From assembly GCF_964204645.1 (NCBI RefSeq), contig NC_134031.1, positions 14,469,307 through 14,533,306 of the forward strand: a DNA stretch of 64,000 bases, given 5' to 3'. Under the pieces are notes generated by a model. That model searched no databases. It saw nothing but the letters and a program-made list of their open reading frames with translations, and was not told where the DNA came from. Below, in pieces: positions 38,787 to 47,946 of the stretch (positions are counted from its first letter, which is position 1; the number at the start of each line of letters is the position of its first letter). The position numbers were made by a program, and so were the translations under genes. This DNA comes from Tubulanus polymorphus. Its lineage: Eukaryota > Nemertea > Palaeonemertea > Tubulaniformes > Tubulanidae.

Positions 38787-40937
38787 ATGGCCTCCACTTC
38801 GACTATCGAGAATTTGGGGCGTACTTTATCCAGAGAAGATTTTAATGCGGAAACGTTTGTTTGTAAGATCGCGAATAGTGGAGGTGAGGATGATCTGATC
38901 GATATACAGCGCACTGTGCAGCAGATAGCAGACGAGACCGCCCTCAATCTGAAAAAAAATGTCTACAAAAACTACACTCAGTTCATCGAAACGGCGAAAG
39001 AGATTTCGATTCTGGAGGGTGAGATGTATCAGTTGAGTCACATGTTATCGGAACAGAAACTGCTGCTGGATGAAATGAAGGAGATGTCGCTAGTAAGCGA
39101 CGAAGTCGATGCCCGACAGTCGGCCCCTGGGCTCGAAGACGAGTCGGATGGTAAACCGGGCGAGGGTGCCGCCGAGACCCGTCAGAACGTGGCGTCGTTA
39201 CTGGAGAACGTAGAGGGGTGTTCACGCGTAACTGAGGTCCCCGGTCGACTCCTCGTCCATCACGGGGATCTGATGGAACTCGACCCTGAAACGTTTTCCA
39301 ATATCGAACAAATTCACGTTTATTTACTTAATGATAGTTTATTGTTCGCTACGTTGTTACCGCACGGGATAGGACCAGTTAAATTCAAATTTCAAAATCT
39401 GTACGAGTTGGACAGCCTAGCGGTGGTTAACGCGCGGGATATCGGTCACGTTAAAAACGCGTTCAAGATTCTAATGTTTCCCGATACTCGCATGCTTAAA
39501 TGCGACTCTGCGAAAGAGAAACGATTCTGGTTGGAAATTCTGGAGGAAACGAAAAAAAAGAAATCAGCACTCGAATCGCGTAAACGAGAGTCGGTCGTCG
39601 ACTTGCGGGAACAACGTAAATCAGTCGTCGACCCGCGGGTCAATAACCGAAAATCGATCGTCGACTCGCGCGCCGCCGATCGGCGGACGGACGAACCGGA
39701 TTCGAGTCCGGCGTTATCGTCCGTCATTGATCTATCCCTGTTGCACGAGGACTGGGTTCGGGAAGTCCCCGAAGATTTAGACGTTTTCGTCGCTCAGCGA
39801 GATTTCGAAAGCGCCGTCGAAAAAATCGCCGAAATCAACGAACATTTGAAACGCGTTCCGAAATCGGTGGCGCTGACGGAATATCGAGCTCGCATCGATC
39901 ACCGCGTGAAACATCTAACGGACGCGCTCGTTCAGGAGTTACGGGTTTCCCCGGAGCGATCGATGAGGGGCGGTCCTCGTGCAGCTCGTCGCGCCGTTAC
40001 TCAACTGATTAAACTCGGTCAGTCGGCGCGAGCCTGTCGTCTCTTCCTGCTCAATCGCGAGGCGATCATCACGTATAATTTGAAGCAGTTGAAACTAGAG
40101 GGCGCTGTCACCGTGTTCGTGCGTAAATTATGCGAGGTTTTTTTCTCGAGTTTGATCGATACCGGGCGAGAGTTCGATAAAGCTTTCGAAGGTCACTACG
40201 GCTGTTACTCGGAGTTCGTAGTTTGGTGCGAGGGTCAGATACGAGGATTCGTCGCGATCTTCACCAGTCAGATCCTGCAACCCGACACGAGCGAGATCAA
40301 TAAGAGCGTGTCGCTAGGGGCGATCGCCGAGTGCGTGCGAGTCGCGCGTCGTCATAGCGACCGGTTGATCGAGCTCGGTTTAGAGTTGACGTACATTCTG
40401 AACGATCACCTGCGGGTGATCGCGGAGAAAGCGATCACGGAACATCGCGATCAGCTACTCGAGGCGGCGAAGCACCGCGCGGCGGACGACACGTGGCGTC
40501 CGGAGAATCTATCGACGCGGGACGACGTCGACGCGTATCTGACGGAGCTCTCCGAGTCCGGACTCGTTACCATACGAGATTACGTCGATTCCGATTGGCT
40601 GTCGCTGACGACCAATACGACGCAATTCAGTCGCGCATTTTTAATCTACGTCGATAATTTGTGTAAGATCTACACGGAGGAGTTGCACTGCGCGATCATC
40701 GACTCGCTCGCCGACGTCTTGAAATTTCAACTGAAACACGTCGAACGAGCGTTGACGACGCAACAATTCATTAAAGAGCACGCGTTCGTGCTTAGCAACG
40801 GAGGGTTCATCGTCGACGTCGTGTTGAGGCGAACCGAGGAGAAACTCAGCGCCTGTACTGGTAACCACAGTTACCAGTTTTATCAAATTCACGCCGCGTA
40901 TAAACGTATAAAACAAAACGCCGCTCAGAAAGTTTAA
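38787..40937 (+). CDS. EXOC8: Exocyst complex component 8 (Exo84), single exon, 716 aa
   Basis: EXOC8 is a subunit of the octameric exocyst that tethers secretory vesicles to the plasma membrane and is an effector of RalA. The frame starts ATGGCCTCCAC and reads in order: an N-terminal Vps51/Exo84 helical segment (about residues 8-95, with NLGRTLSREDFNAETFV and ILEGEMYQLSHMLSEQK), an acidic linker, a PH domain (about 140-260, RLLVHHGDLMELDP to KRFWLEILEE), a basic repeat linker (RKSVVD units, about 268-300) and the C-terminal Exo84 helical repeats (about 310-710, EDWVREVPEDLDVFVAQRDF). Length is close to the ~725-residue vertebrate protein. The single-exon structure also occurs in vertebrate EXOC8. 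Codon use is GC-rich compared with flanks. Confidence 0.95.
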   Translation: MASTSTIENLGRTLSREDFNAETFVCKIANSGGEDDLIDIQRTVQQIADETALNLKKNVYKNYTQFIETAKEISILEGEMYQLSHMLSEQKLLLDEMKEMSLVSDEVDARQSAPGLEDESDGKPGEGAAETRQNVASLLENVEGCSRVTEVPGRLLVHHGDLMELDPETFSNIEQIHVYLLNDSLLFATLLPHGIGPVKFKFQNLYELDSLAVVNARDIGHVKNAFKILMFPDTRMLKCDSAKEKRFWLEILEETKKKKSALESRKRESVVDLREQRKSVVDPRVNNRKSIVDSRAADRRTDEPDSSPALSSVIDLSLLHEDWVREVPEDLDVFVAQRDFESAVEKIAEINEHLKRVPKSVALTEYRARIDHRVKHLTDALVQELRVSPERSMRGGPRAARRAVTQLIKLGQSARACRLFLLNREAIITYNLKQLKLEGAVTVFVRKLCEVFFSSLIDTGREFDKAFEGHYGCYSEFVVWCEGQIRGFVAIFTSQILQPDTSEINKSVSLGAIAECVRVARRHSDRLIELGLELTYILNDHLRVIAEKAITEHRDQLLEAAKHRAADDTWRPENLSTRDDVDAYLTELSESGLVTIRDYVDSDWLSLTTNTTQFSRAFLIYVDNLCKIYTEELHCAIIDSLADVLKFQLKHVERALTTQQFIKEHAFVLSNGGFIVDVVLRRTEEKLSACTGNHSYQFYQIHAAYKRIKQNAAQKV

Positions 40938-41276
40938 ACAGCGACATTTCGAGAGAAAAAAAGAAACAGTCGAAATCGTTAGAAATATCAAATATATGAA
41001 ATACATTCTAAACACCTTAAACTATTAATATTTCAATATTTCAAATCAATAATATTTGAATTTTTGAAAAATCCATTAAATTTAGCGTTTCTCATGTCAT
41101 TCTTACCAATATGTATTTAATGTTACTATTTGTTAAAACGTATGAAAACGATTTAATCAGCTTTTATTCTTCAACACAGCGCAGGATGATGATAATTCCG
41201 TAACGAAATGTTAATCGATGCTTTTGCAACATATGTTTATTGATTTCGACGTTAATAGTGCAATTTAATAGGATTA

Positions 41277-41282
41277 AATAAA
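41277..41282 (+). terminator. Candidate EXOC8 poly(A) signal
   Basis: AATAAA about 340 bp after the EXOC8 stop, in AT-rich sequence. Confidence 0.5.
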
Positions 41283-41632
41283 AAATTATCCTATCGTTAA
41301 TCATTGTCGCTTTTCATTGTAATTTCTTGGACGGTGCTGTTTTTTTTAAATGAGATTTGGGGGAAAATTCTTGTTGATGAATGGAATTCTTTGACCCAAA
41401 ATATGGCGTTGAGACTTTCTACAGTGCTGCCTAGTACAGAGGGACGATATTGGACTGAACTTGTTAAGTGCAAAGTGTATATATTTGCTGTCACAATGCA
41501 ATACTTTTTTAAAAATAAACTGGTAGTATTCAGTCGCGCTTCGAACGAGCCTGTCAGACTCACTACTACTCAGACTCACTACTACTCTGAATGAGTGATC
41601 AGCAATTACTAGGTACGAACCTGGGACACCCT

Positions 41633-41897
41633 TAGTTACTTACCTAATCGTTGGTGGTAAGCTTTTTATTATCGGATGTGGTTTGTGAAAATATCCGATC
41701 GTGAAACTAAACCACAGACAGGTTACTGACTAATGTCTGTCTCAGTCCAGTTTGCCGCGGCATTTTTGTTAGGCAAAGGATATCAAATGTACACATTTTA
41801 ATTGGTACTGACAGCTGATAGGGACCCTCAGTAACCTGGTTGGTATAAGCCCATCCGATTATAAAAAGCTTACTACCAACGATTAGGTAACTAACTA
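41633..41897. mobile_element. MULE-like MITE copy A
   Basis: Ends TAGTTACTTACCTAATCG and CGATTAGGTAACTAACTA are inverted, with 45-bp matching subterminal sequence (GGTGGTAAGCTTTTTAT). GGGACACCC flanks both sides (41623-41631 and 41898-41906). It contains a hairpin around CCGATCGTGAAACTAAACCA. The 9-bp duplication and terminal repeat agree with copies B and C. Confidence 0.75.
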
Positions 41898-42211
41898 GGG
41901 ACACCCCAATTTCAACGTCGTAGGAAAAATACTCGTACAGTAAGCTTAAACCTTGCATAAGTCGGATCCGCAAAAGTCGGATAAACGGACAAGTCGTATA
42001 AATTCAGAGGTCCCGTTTTTTTCTTAATTTCAAGTACATTTCTGTCCCAAAGTCGGATTCTACTAATCGGAAACTCGCCTGTCGTAGTGTAAAGTGTGGT
42101 CCCAAAATGTAAAATCCATTCAAATTGTTGTCTCGAAGTCGGATCATTTATTAATGATGTATGAAATTACGCTATTCTTTCATTCAGATGTTAAAAATAG
42201 GCTTCATCATA

Positions 42212-42372
42212 ACCTGGGTTCGGTTTCATACACTGGTATCAAAGTTATCCCTAGGGATAACTCCTAAGTCTGGTTAACAACCACCACAGTAACAATGAGA
42301 AACCATGGCTATGACAAATTTCAAAATGTTCCCAGGGACTATTTTGCTTGCACATCTATGAAACCCAGCCCA
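42212..42372. mobile_element. Small TIR element (CCTGGG-GGTTTCATA)
   Basis: The left end CCTGGGTTCGGTTTCATA and right end TATGAAACCCAGCCCAGG are inverted, about 160 bp apart. A terminal region similar in type (GGCCCAGTTTCAC) occurs at 60345. It directly abuts the target duplication of the Polinton-like element. Confidence 0.5.
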
Positions 42373-42677
42373 GGCATTAGTAATAGGGGTTTAGTTGTTC
42401 TAGATCAAAGGTCGAACGGTCGAGCTCGTAAAAATGAAAAACATGAAAATAATAACAATTTCTACTTGAATTAGTCGCGAAACTCATAAAAATGAACATA
42501 ATTTACATGAATTTCATATATTTTAAAAACATTTATATGTTAATTACAAAAGTGTGAGTAATAATTCATATTTTAACAGATTTCGAGTAAAAATATAAGT
42601 AAAATAAATGGACAACTAAAAGAGTATAAAAGTGTGAGTAAAGTGTGAGTGAAATAGTTTATATTTTAAACATATTT

Positions 42678-43046
42678 CAATATTTATATGTGTTAAATTC
42701 TTATTTTCAATATAAAAAGTAACGAGTAATTAACGAGTGAAATAATTCATGTTTAAATCATTGAATATTTATATTTATATGTGTTAAATTCTTATTTTCA
42801 ATATAAAAAGTAACGAGTAATTAACGAGTGAAATAATTTATATTTAAAACAGTGAATATTTATATTTATATGTGTTAAATTCTTATTTTCAGTATAAAAG
42901 TAACGAGTAATTAACGAGTGAAATAATTCATATTTAAAACAGTGAATATTTATATTTATATGTGTTAAATTCTTGATTTTTAATATAGAAAGTAACGAGT
43001 AATTAACGAGTGAAATAATTCATATTTTAAACATTGAATATTTATA
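42678..43046. repeat. ~91-bp subterminal tandem repeat, left arm
   Basis: About four copies of a unit with ATGTGTTAAATTCTTATTTT, GTAACGAGTAATTAACGAGT and TGAATATTTATATTTAT. The array lies just upstream of the arm ORF start in both arms (mirror at 46805-47175), where it may act as a promoter or a replication/packaging repeat. Confidence 0.85.
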
Positions 43047-43049
43047 TTT

Positions 43050-43670
43050 GAATGAGTTTTAATAAAAATTTTGTTATAAAAATGAGAGCCCAACTTTAAA
43101 ATCGAAATCAATGAAACCAATAAATCATTTTCACAGTTTAACATTAGAAATTATATTTCAGCGACAAATTTAGTGTCCGCCAGACATTATAAAATCGATA
43201 ACATAACTATGATTAATCAAATATTATCAAATGAAACATATTTAATTACTGAACTAGTAGATACTTTTGATAATGGCGTTAAAAATCCTAAAATGTTCAA
43301 GACAGTTTTAAATTTTAAAGGAATTTTAGATGAAAACATAATAAATATTCTTAAAACTCCTTTTAATAAAAGAGATAGTGATTTGATACTTTCAAAAGAT
43401 TATAATGATTTGATTAACTTAAGAATTGAAAAAAGACAATTATATTATTTCAATTTTGATAATAAACAAATTATCTATAATGAAAATTCATCAAATATTG
43501 GTATTCAATGTGAATTAGATAATGAAAAATCATTTAAAGATATTGTAGATAATGAAATTGTTGCGCCTAAATATAATCCTAATGAAAGCGTTTTATGTAA
43601 TTGTGGAAAATATTATACTCGAAGCAATAAATCACACCATCTTAAATCAAAATATCATAACACATATTAA
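43050..43670 (+). pseudogene. Left-arm copy of the zinc-finger ORF, N-terminally frameshifted
   Basis: Matches the intact 209-codon ORF of the right arm, but an 11-bp deletion in a GAA-rich stretch just after codon 11 breaks the frame. Only the C-terminal 165 codons (from 43173) remain open from a new start. Apart from this deletion the copies differ at very few positions. The C-terminal CNCGKYYTRSNKSHH finger is intact. Confidence 0.8.
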
Positions 43671-43763
43671 AGATAAAAACTAATAACATAACTGATGATT
43701 TAAAAACATTAAAACATCATTTTGATTTCAGTAACTATCCTAAAGATCATGAATTGTTTAGCA

Positions 43764-44105
43764 TGAAATGATAAATTGTTTGACAGTTGAAATGATAAAT
43801 TGTTTGGTAGTTGAAATGATAAATTGTTTGACAGTTGAAATGATAAATTGTTTGACAGTTGAAATGATAAATTGTTTGACAGTTGAAATGATAAATTGTT
43901 TGACAGTTGAAATGATAAATTGTTTGACAGTTGAAATGATAAATTGTTTGACAGTTGAAATGATAAATTGTTTGACAGTTGAAATGATAAATTGTTTGAC
44001 AGTTGAAATGATAAATTGTTTGACAGTTGAAATGATAAATTGTTTGACAGTTGAAATGATAAATTGTTAGACAGTTGAAATGATAAATTGTTAGACAGTT
44101 GAAAT
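43764..44105 (+). repeat. 24-bp minisatellite, left arm
   Basis: About 14 copies of ATGATAAATTGTTTGACAGT plus TGAA. The unit length is a multiple of three, so it stays open as repeated MINCLTVE; this is not evidence of translation. The mirror array is at 45787-46077. Confidence 0.95.
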
Positions 44106-44108
44106 GAG

Positions 44109-44601
44109 TTAGTTAATCAAAAATAGGGGTTTAAGTATTAATTGACTTGGATTCTTGTTAACCAATAGCGTGAATAGAAATCAAAAAGATTTAAATAAAA
44201 AAAACATAAGTTAAATAAGTTAGTATTAGATAAAGTAACTTATTGTTTTTTTATTTAAATCTTTTTGATTTCTATTCACGCTATTGGTTAACAAGAATTG
44301 ACTAGAATTCAAATAGATTTAACAAGAAATTCAATAACTTTAACTGTTAGTATCACTCTTGTATTATTTCATTGTTTCTCTTATTGAATAAGCCAACCAA
44401 CTAATATCACTCTTGTATTATCCTAGTCAAATGTAAAGAATTTACAATATCATATTTGAATGAATTAAAACATAAATTACTTCTGTGACTTCATTTTCAG
44501 AAATAAAGCATAATATGTATTTAATACATTAATACGTACTTAAGTACGTAGTTAAGTATGTACTAAATACCTTAATACTTAAACCCCTTTTTTTGATTAA
44601 C
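44109..44601. repeat. Nested inverted repeat at the element centre
   Basis: AGTTAATCAAAAATAGGGGT (44109-) pairs with ACCCC-containing sequence ending GATTAACT at 44601, about 30 bp per arm. Its AATAGGGGTTTA word matches the outer element terminus. Within it, 44151-44213 and 44236-44298 form a ~60-bp nearly perfect hairpin (ATTCTTGTTAACCAATAGCG arm). Confidence 0.85.
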
Positions 44602-44876
44602 TAATATTTCATACAATATTTCATACATTTCAGCTAATTTAACAGTCTTATTCTTAATTTGTAATTTAGTTTATGAGTATACAATCTACACAATTTAATA
44701 CTTAAACAGTTAAACAATCTAGCGGATTCATTGTAATCCTCTTTTATTAATGATAAATGTAAATATATAATTGAATATGATTTATACTTTTCCAAATATT
44801 TATAATGTAATCTATTTTTTATTTTTATTAAGTGAAAACATATAATTTATTCATTTTTATAAAACTAAGTAAGACA

Positions 44877-44941
44877 GGTACGAGTAAGAATCCAAGAAAT
44901 CTTACTTTCTTGGCAAGAATCTTGGATTCTTACTTGTACGT
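44877..44941. repeat. 21-bp arm hairpin in element centre
   Basis: GTACGAGTAAGAATCCAAGA pairs with TCTTGGATTCTTACTTGTAC across about 20 nt. It lies upstream of the 3' ends of the two minus-strand ORFs and could act as a bidirectional terminator or replication structure. Confidence 0.8.
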
Positions 44942-45075
44942 CTAGTGCATAGATATATAAATTAGTTTTTATAAAAATTAAAAACATAAATTATTAATCT
45001 AAGTATAGAAATAGTTAAATTAGTTAGAAAATATAATCTATTTTTATATTTTCAACCAATTTAACAGTCTTATTC

Positions 45076-45381
45076 TCAATTTGAATTATGTAATTTTTCA
45101 TCAAGTTCATGAATATATTTATGATTTCTCAAACTCTTTTTATTTTTATATCTTTTATTACATATTTCACAGCATTTAATATTATTCAATCTATCTGAAA
45201 TATAATTTATGTTATCTTTCAATTCTGTATATCTTATTTTACAAGAATCATAAAATTCTAACAACTGTTTTATAGTATAAACTGAGAATGAAAATAAACC
45301 TGAAATCATAATAATTGATTTAGTATTTTGTTGATTTTTGTATATTAGATGTAATATTTCTAATACCTTATTTTCACTCAT
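45076..45381 (-). CDS. Small C2H2 zinc-finger protein of the Polinton-like element, 101 aa
   Basis: An AT-rich intronless ORF. A central hydrophobic segment (SIIMISGLFSFSVYTIKQLL, about residues 22-41) may be a membrane helix. The C terminus holds one classical C2H2 finger: CCEICNKRYKNKKSLRNHKY followed by IH (C-x2-C-x12-H-x4-H). A single finger next to a membrane segment is unusual. It is unique to the centre, not in the inverted arms. No homolog recognised; short AT-rich proteins with one finger are common in large DNA viruses and virus-like elements. Confidence 0.65.
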   Translation of the reverse strand: MSENKVLEILHLIYKNQQNTKSIIMISGLFSFSVYTIKQLLEFYDSCKIRYTELKDNINYISDRLNNIKCCEICNKRYKNKKSLRNHKYIHELDEKLHNSN

Positions 45382-45428
45382 TTTTATAGTTAAAATATAT
45401 AGAATAAATTAAATTAAAAGATGCTGTT

Positions 45429-45647
45429 TTAATCCTCTAATTCTTTTAAATCATTAACTTTTTTATTGTTATTTTTTCTGTGATTGTTTCCATTTAACTT
45501 CTTTAATTTCTTGCTCAATTTTATATTTTCATTAATCAAATCCTTACTGATATTTTCATAATAAAAGAAAAGTGCAGCCAATATTAATCCTCCTGCTACT
45601 GAATAATGTTTCAAATCACTTTTCCCAGTTGAGATGAAACCATTCAT
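45429..45647 (-). CDS. Small predicted membrane protein of the Polinton-like element, 72 aa
   Basis: An intronless ORF with one transmembrane segment (YSVAGGLILAALFFYYE, about residues 15-31) preceded by a short N terminus and followed by a charged Lys/Asn-rich coiled-coil-like tail. It lies 47 bp upstream of the zinc-finger ORF on the same strand, so the two could be co-transcribed. This size and plan fit small virion membrane proteins, but homology cannot be shown here. Confidence 0.55.
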   Translation of the reverse strand: MNGFISTGKSDLKHYSVAGGLILAALFFYYENISKDLINENIKLSKKLKKLNGNNHRKNNNKKVNDLKELED

Positions 45648-45786
45648 TTATTTAAGAGAAAAATTAAACAGTTTATAAAATATTTGCTAGTTTTTAATTA
45701 AATATTTTATAATCATTTTTAAAATATTAAACTTTTAAATGATTAAATCAAATAACAATCAAATTTACAGCCAAACAATTTAACAT

Positions 45787-46077
45787 TTCAACAGTCTAAC
45801 AATTTAACATTTCAATAGTCAAACAATTTAACATTTTAACAGTCGAATAATTTAACATTTTAACAGTCAAACAATTTATCATTTCAACTGTCAAACAATT
45901 TATCATTTCAACTGCCAAACAATTTATCATTTCAACTGTCAAACAATTTATCATTTCAACTGTCAAACAATTTATCATTTCAACTGCCAAACAATTTATC
46001 ATTTCAACTGTCAAACAATTTATCATTTCAACTACCAAACAATTTATCATTTCAACTGTCAAACAATTTATCATTTC
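45787..46077 (-). repeat. 24-bp minisatellite, right arm
   Basis: About 12 copies inverted relative to the left array, with more variants (GCAGTTG, TAGTTG, degenerate TAACATTTCAACAGTC units at the inner end). Confidence 0.95.
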
Positions 46078-46171
46078 ATGCTAAACAATTCATGATCTTT
46101 AGGATAGTTACTGAAATCAAAATGATGTTTTAATGTTTTTAAATCATCAGTTATGTTATTAGTTTTTATCT

Positions 46172-46801
46172 TTAATATGTGTTATGATATTTTGATTTAA
46201 GATGGTGTGATTTATTGCTTCGAGTATAATATTTTCCACAATTACATAAAACGCTTTCATTAGGATTATATTTAGGCGCAACAATTTCATTATCTACAAT
46301 ATCTTTAAATGATTTTTCATTATCTAATTCACATTGAATACCAATATTTGATGAATTTTCATTATAGATAATTTGTTTATTATCAAAATTGAAATAATAT
46401 AATTGTCTTTTTTCAATTCTTAAGTTAATCAAATCATTATAATCTTTTGAAAGTATCAAATCACTATCTCTTTTATTAAAAGGAGTTTTAAGAATATTTA
46501 TTATGTTTTCATCTAAAATTCCTTTAAAATTTAAAACTGTATTGAACATTTTAGGATTTTTAACGCCATTATCAAAAGTATCTACTAGTTCAGTAATTAA
46601 ATATGTTTCATTTGATAATATTTGATTAATCATAGTTATGTTATCGATTTTATAATGTCTGGCGGACACTAAATTTGTCGCTGAAATATAATTTCTAATG
46701 TTAAACTGTGAAAATGATTTATTGGTTTCATTGATTTCGATTTTAAAGTTGGGCTCTTCTTCTTTCTTCATTTTTATAACAAAATTTTTATCAAAACTCA
46801 T
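46172..46801 (-). CDS. TIR-encoded zinc-finger protein, 209 aa
   Basis: Intact copy of the arm ORF. The N terminus is Lys/Glu-rich, followed by FNIRNYISATNLVSARHYK, a mixed helical middle with ILDENIINILKTPFNKRDSD, and a C-terminal finger CNCGKYYTRSNKSHHLKSKYH (C-x-C-x12/13-H-x5-H, positions about 188-207). Such CxCG fingers are frequent in virus-like and giant-virus proteins. Encoding it inside both terminal repeats gives the element two copies facing inward, as seen for TIR genes of linear DNA viruses. A DNA-binding or terminus-binding role is a hypothesis. Confidence 0.7.
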   Translation of the reverse strand: MSFDKNFVIKMKKEEEPNFKIEINETNKSFSQFNIRNYISATNLVSARHYKIDNITMINQILSNETYLITELVDTFDNGVKNPKMFNTVLNFKGILDENIINILKTPFNKRDSDLILSKDYNDLINLRIEKRQLYYFNFDNKQIIYNENSSNIGIQCELDNEKSFKDIVDNEIVAPKYNPNESVLCNCGKYYTRSNKSHHLKSKYHNTY

Positions 46802-46804
46802 TCA

Positions 46805-47175
46805 AATATAAATATTCAATGTTTTAAATATGAATTATTTCACTCGTTAATTACTCGTTACTTTCTATATTAAAAATCAAGAATTTAACACATATAAATA
46901 TAAATATTCACTGTTTTAAATATGAATTATTTCACTCGTTAATTACTCGTTACTTTTATACTGAAAATAAGAATTTAACACATATAAATATAAATATTCA
47001 CTGTTTTAAATATAAATTATTTCACTCGTTAATTACTCGTTACTTTTTATATTAAAAATAAGAATTTAACACATATAAATATAAATATTCAATGATTTAA
47101 ACGTGAATTATTTCACTCGTTAATTACTCGTTACTTTTTATATTGAAAATAAGAATTTAACACATATAAATATTG
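46805..47175. repeat. ~91-bp subterminal tandem repeat, right arm
   Basis: Mirror of 42678-43046, immediately upstream of the 209-codon ORF start. Confidence 0.85.
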
Positions 47176-47647
47176 AAATATGTTTAAAATATAAACTATT
47201 TCACTCACACTTTACTCACACTTTTATACTCTTTTAGTTGTCCATTTATTTTACTTATATTTTTACTCGAAATCTGTTAAAATATGAATTATTACTCACA
47301 CTTTACTCACACTTTTGTAATTAACATATAATTGATTTTAAAATATATGAAATTCATGTAAATTATGTTCATTTTTATGAGCTTCGCGACTAATTCAAGT
47401 AGAAATTGTTATTATTTTCATGTTTTTCATTTTTACGAGCTCGGCCGTTAGACCTTTGATCTAGAACAACTAAACCCCTATTACTGGCATTACCAACTAT
47501 TTCGGTCATAATAGTGTAATATCTGACCGCTGCACGGACTGCCATTGATCTGTTTTCAATTGTTGCGGACCTAGTAGCGTAGCAACAATGGTCCGTTATT
47601 TTTCAAAATGGAGTGATTGTTTTTTTAGAAAGAATGTGACTTAAAAA

Positions 47648-47940
47648 TACGGAAGCCCCTAGGTGACATATGAGATAATTTTTTTCATAATTTCGACTTA
47701 TTAAGTCGAATTTCGACATAATAAGTCGAATTTCGTGTTAATTAAGTCGAATTTCGACTTAATAAGTCGAAATTCGACATGAAAATAAAACTCGAAATTC
47801 GACTTAATTAACTCGAAATTCGACTTATTATGTCGAAATTCGACTTATTATGTCGAAATTCGACTTATTATGTCGAAATTCGACTTAATAAGTCGAAATT
47901 GTGAAAAAGTCTTCTCGTATGTCACCTAGGGGCTTCCGTA
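47648..47940. mobile_element. 293-bp MITE with palindromic TTCGAC satellite
   Basis: Terminal repeats TACGGAAGCCCCTAGGTGAC and GTCACCTAGGGGCTTCCGTA flank arrays of TTTCGACTTATTAAGTCGAA that change orientation in the middle. The direct repeats TAAAAA (47642-47647, 47941-47946) may be target duplications. A truncated copy lies at 37433. Confidence 0.85.
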
Positions 47941-47946
47941 TAAAAA

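Larger units (their letters stand above)
42379..47485. mobile_element. 5.1-kb Polinton/Maverick-like non-autonomous element with 1.7-kb TIRs
   Basis: The ends AGTAATAGGGGTTTAG and its complement are flanked by exact 6-bp direct repeats GGCATT (42373-42378 and 47486-47491). The arms (about 42379-44105 and 45787-47485) are nearly identical over ~1.7 kb. Each arm contains, from the outside in, a ~120-bp terminal segment, three to four copies of a ~91-bp AT-rich repeat, a zinc-finger ORF and a 24-bp minisatellite. The unique centre has two small minus-strand ORFs and several palindromes. The 6-bp duplication, 5'-AG ends, long TIRs and virus-like AT-rich ORFs are Polinton features. No DNA polymerase B, integrase, ATPase or capsid gene is present, so it must depend on an autonomous relative or be a different family. 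Confidence 0.75.

Noticed and set aside
43768-44070. MINCLTVE repeat ORF as a protein gene
   Set aside because: The 24-bp unit is a multiple of three, so one frame stays open automatically.
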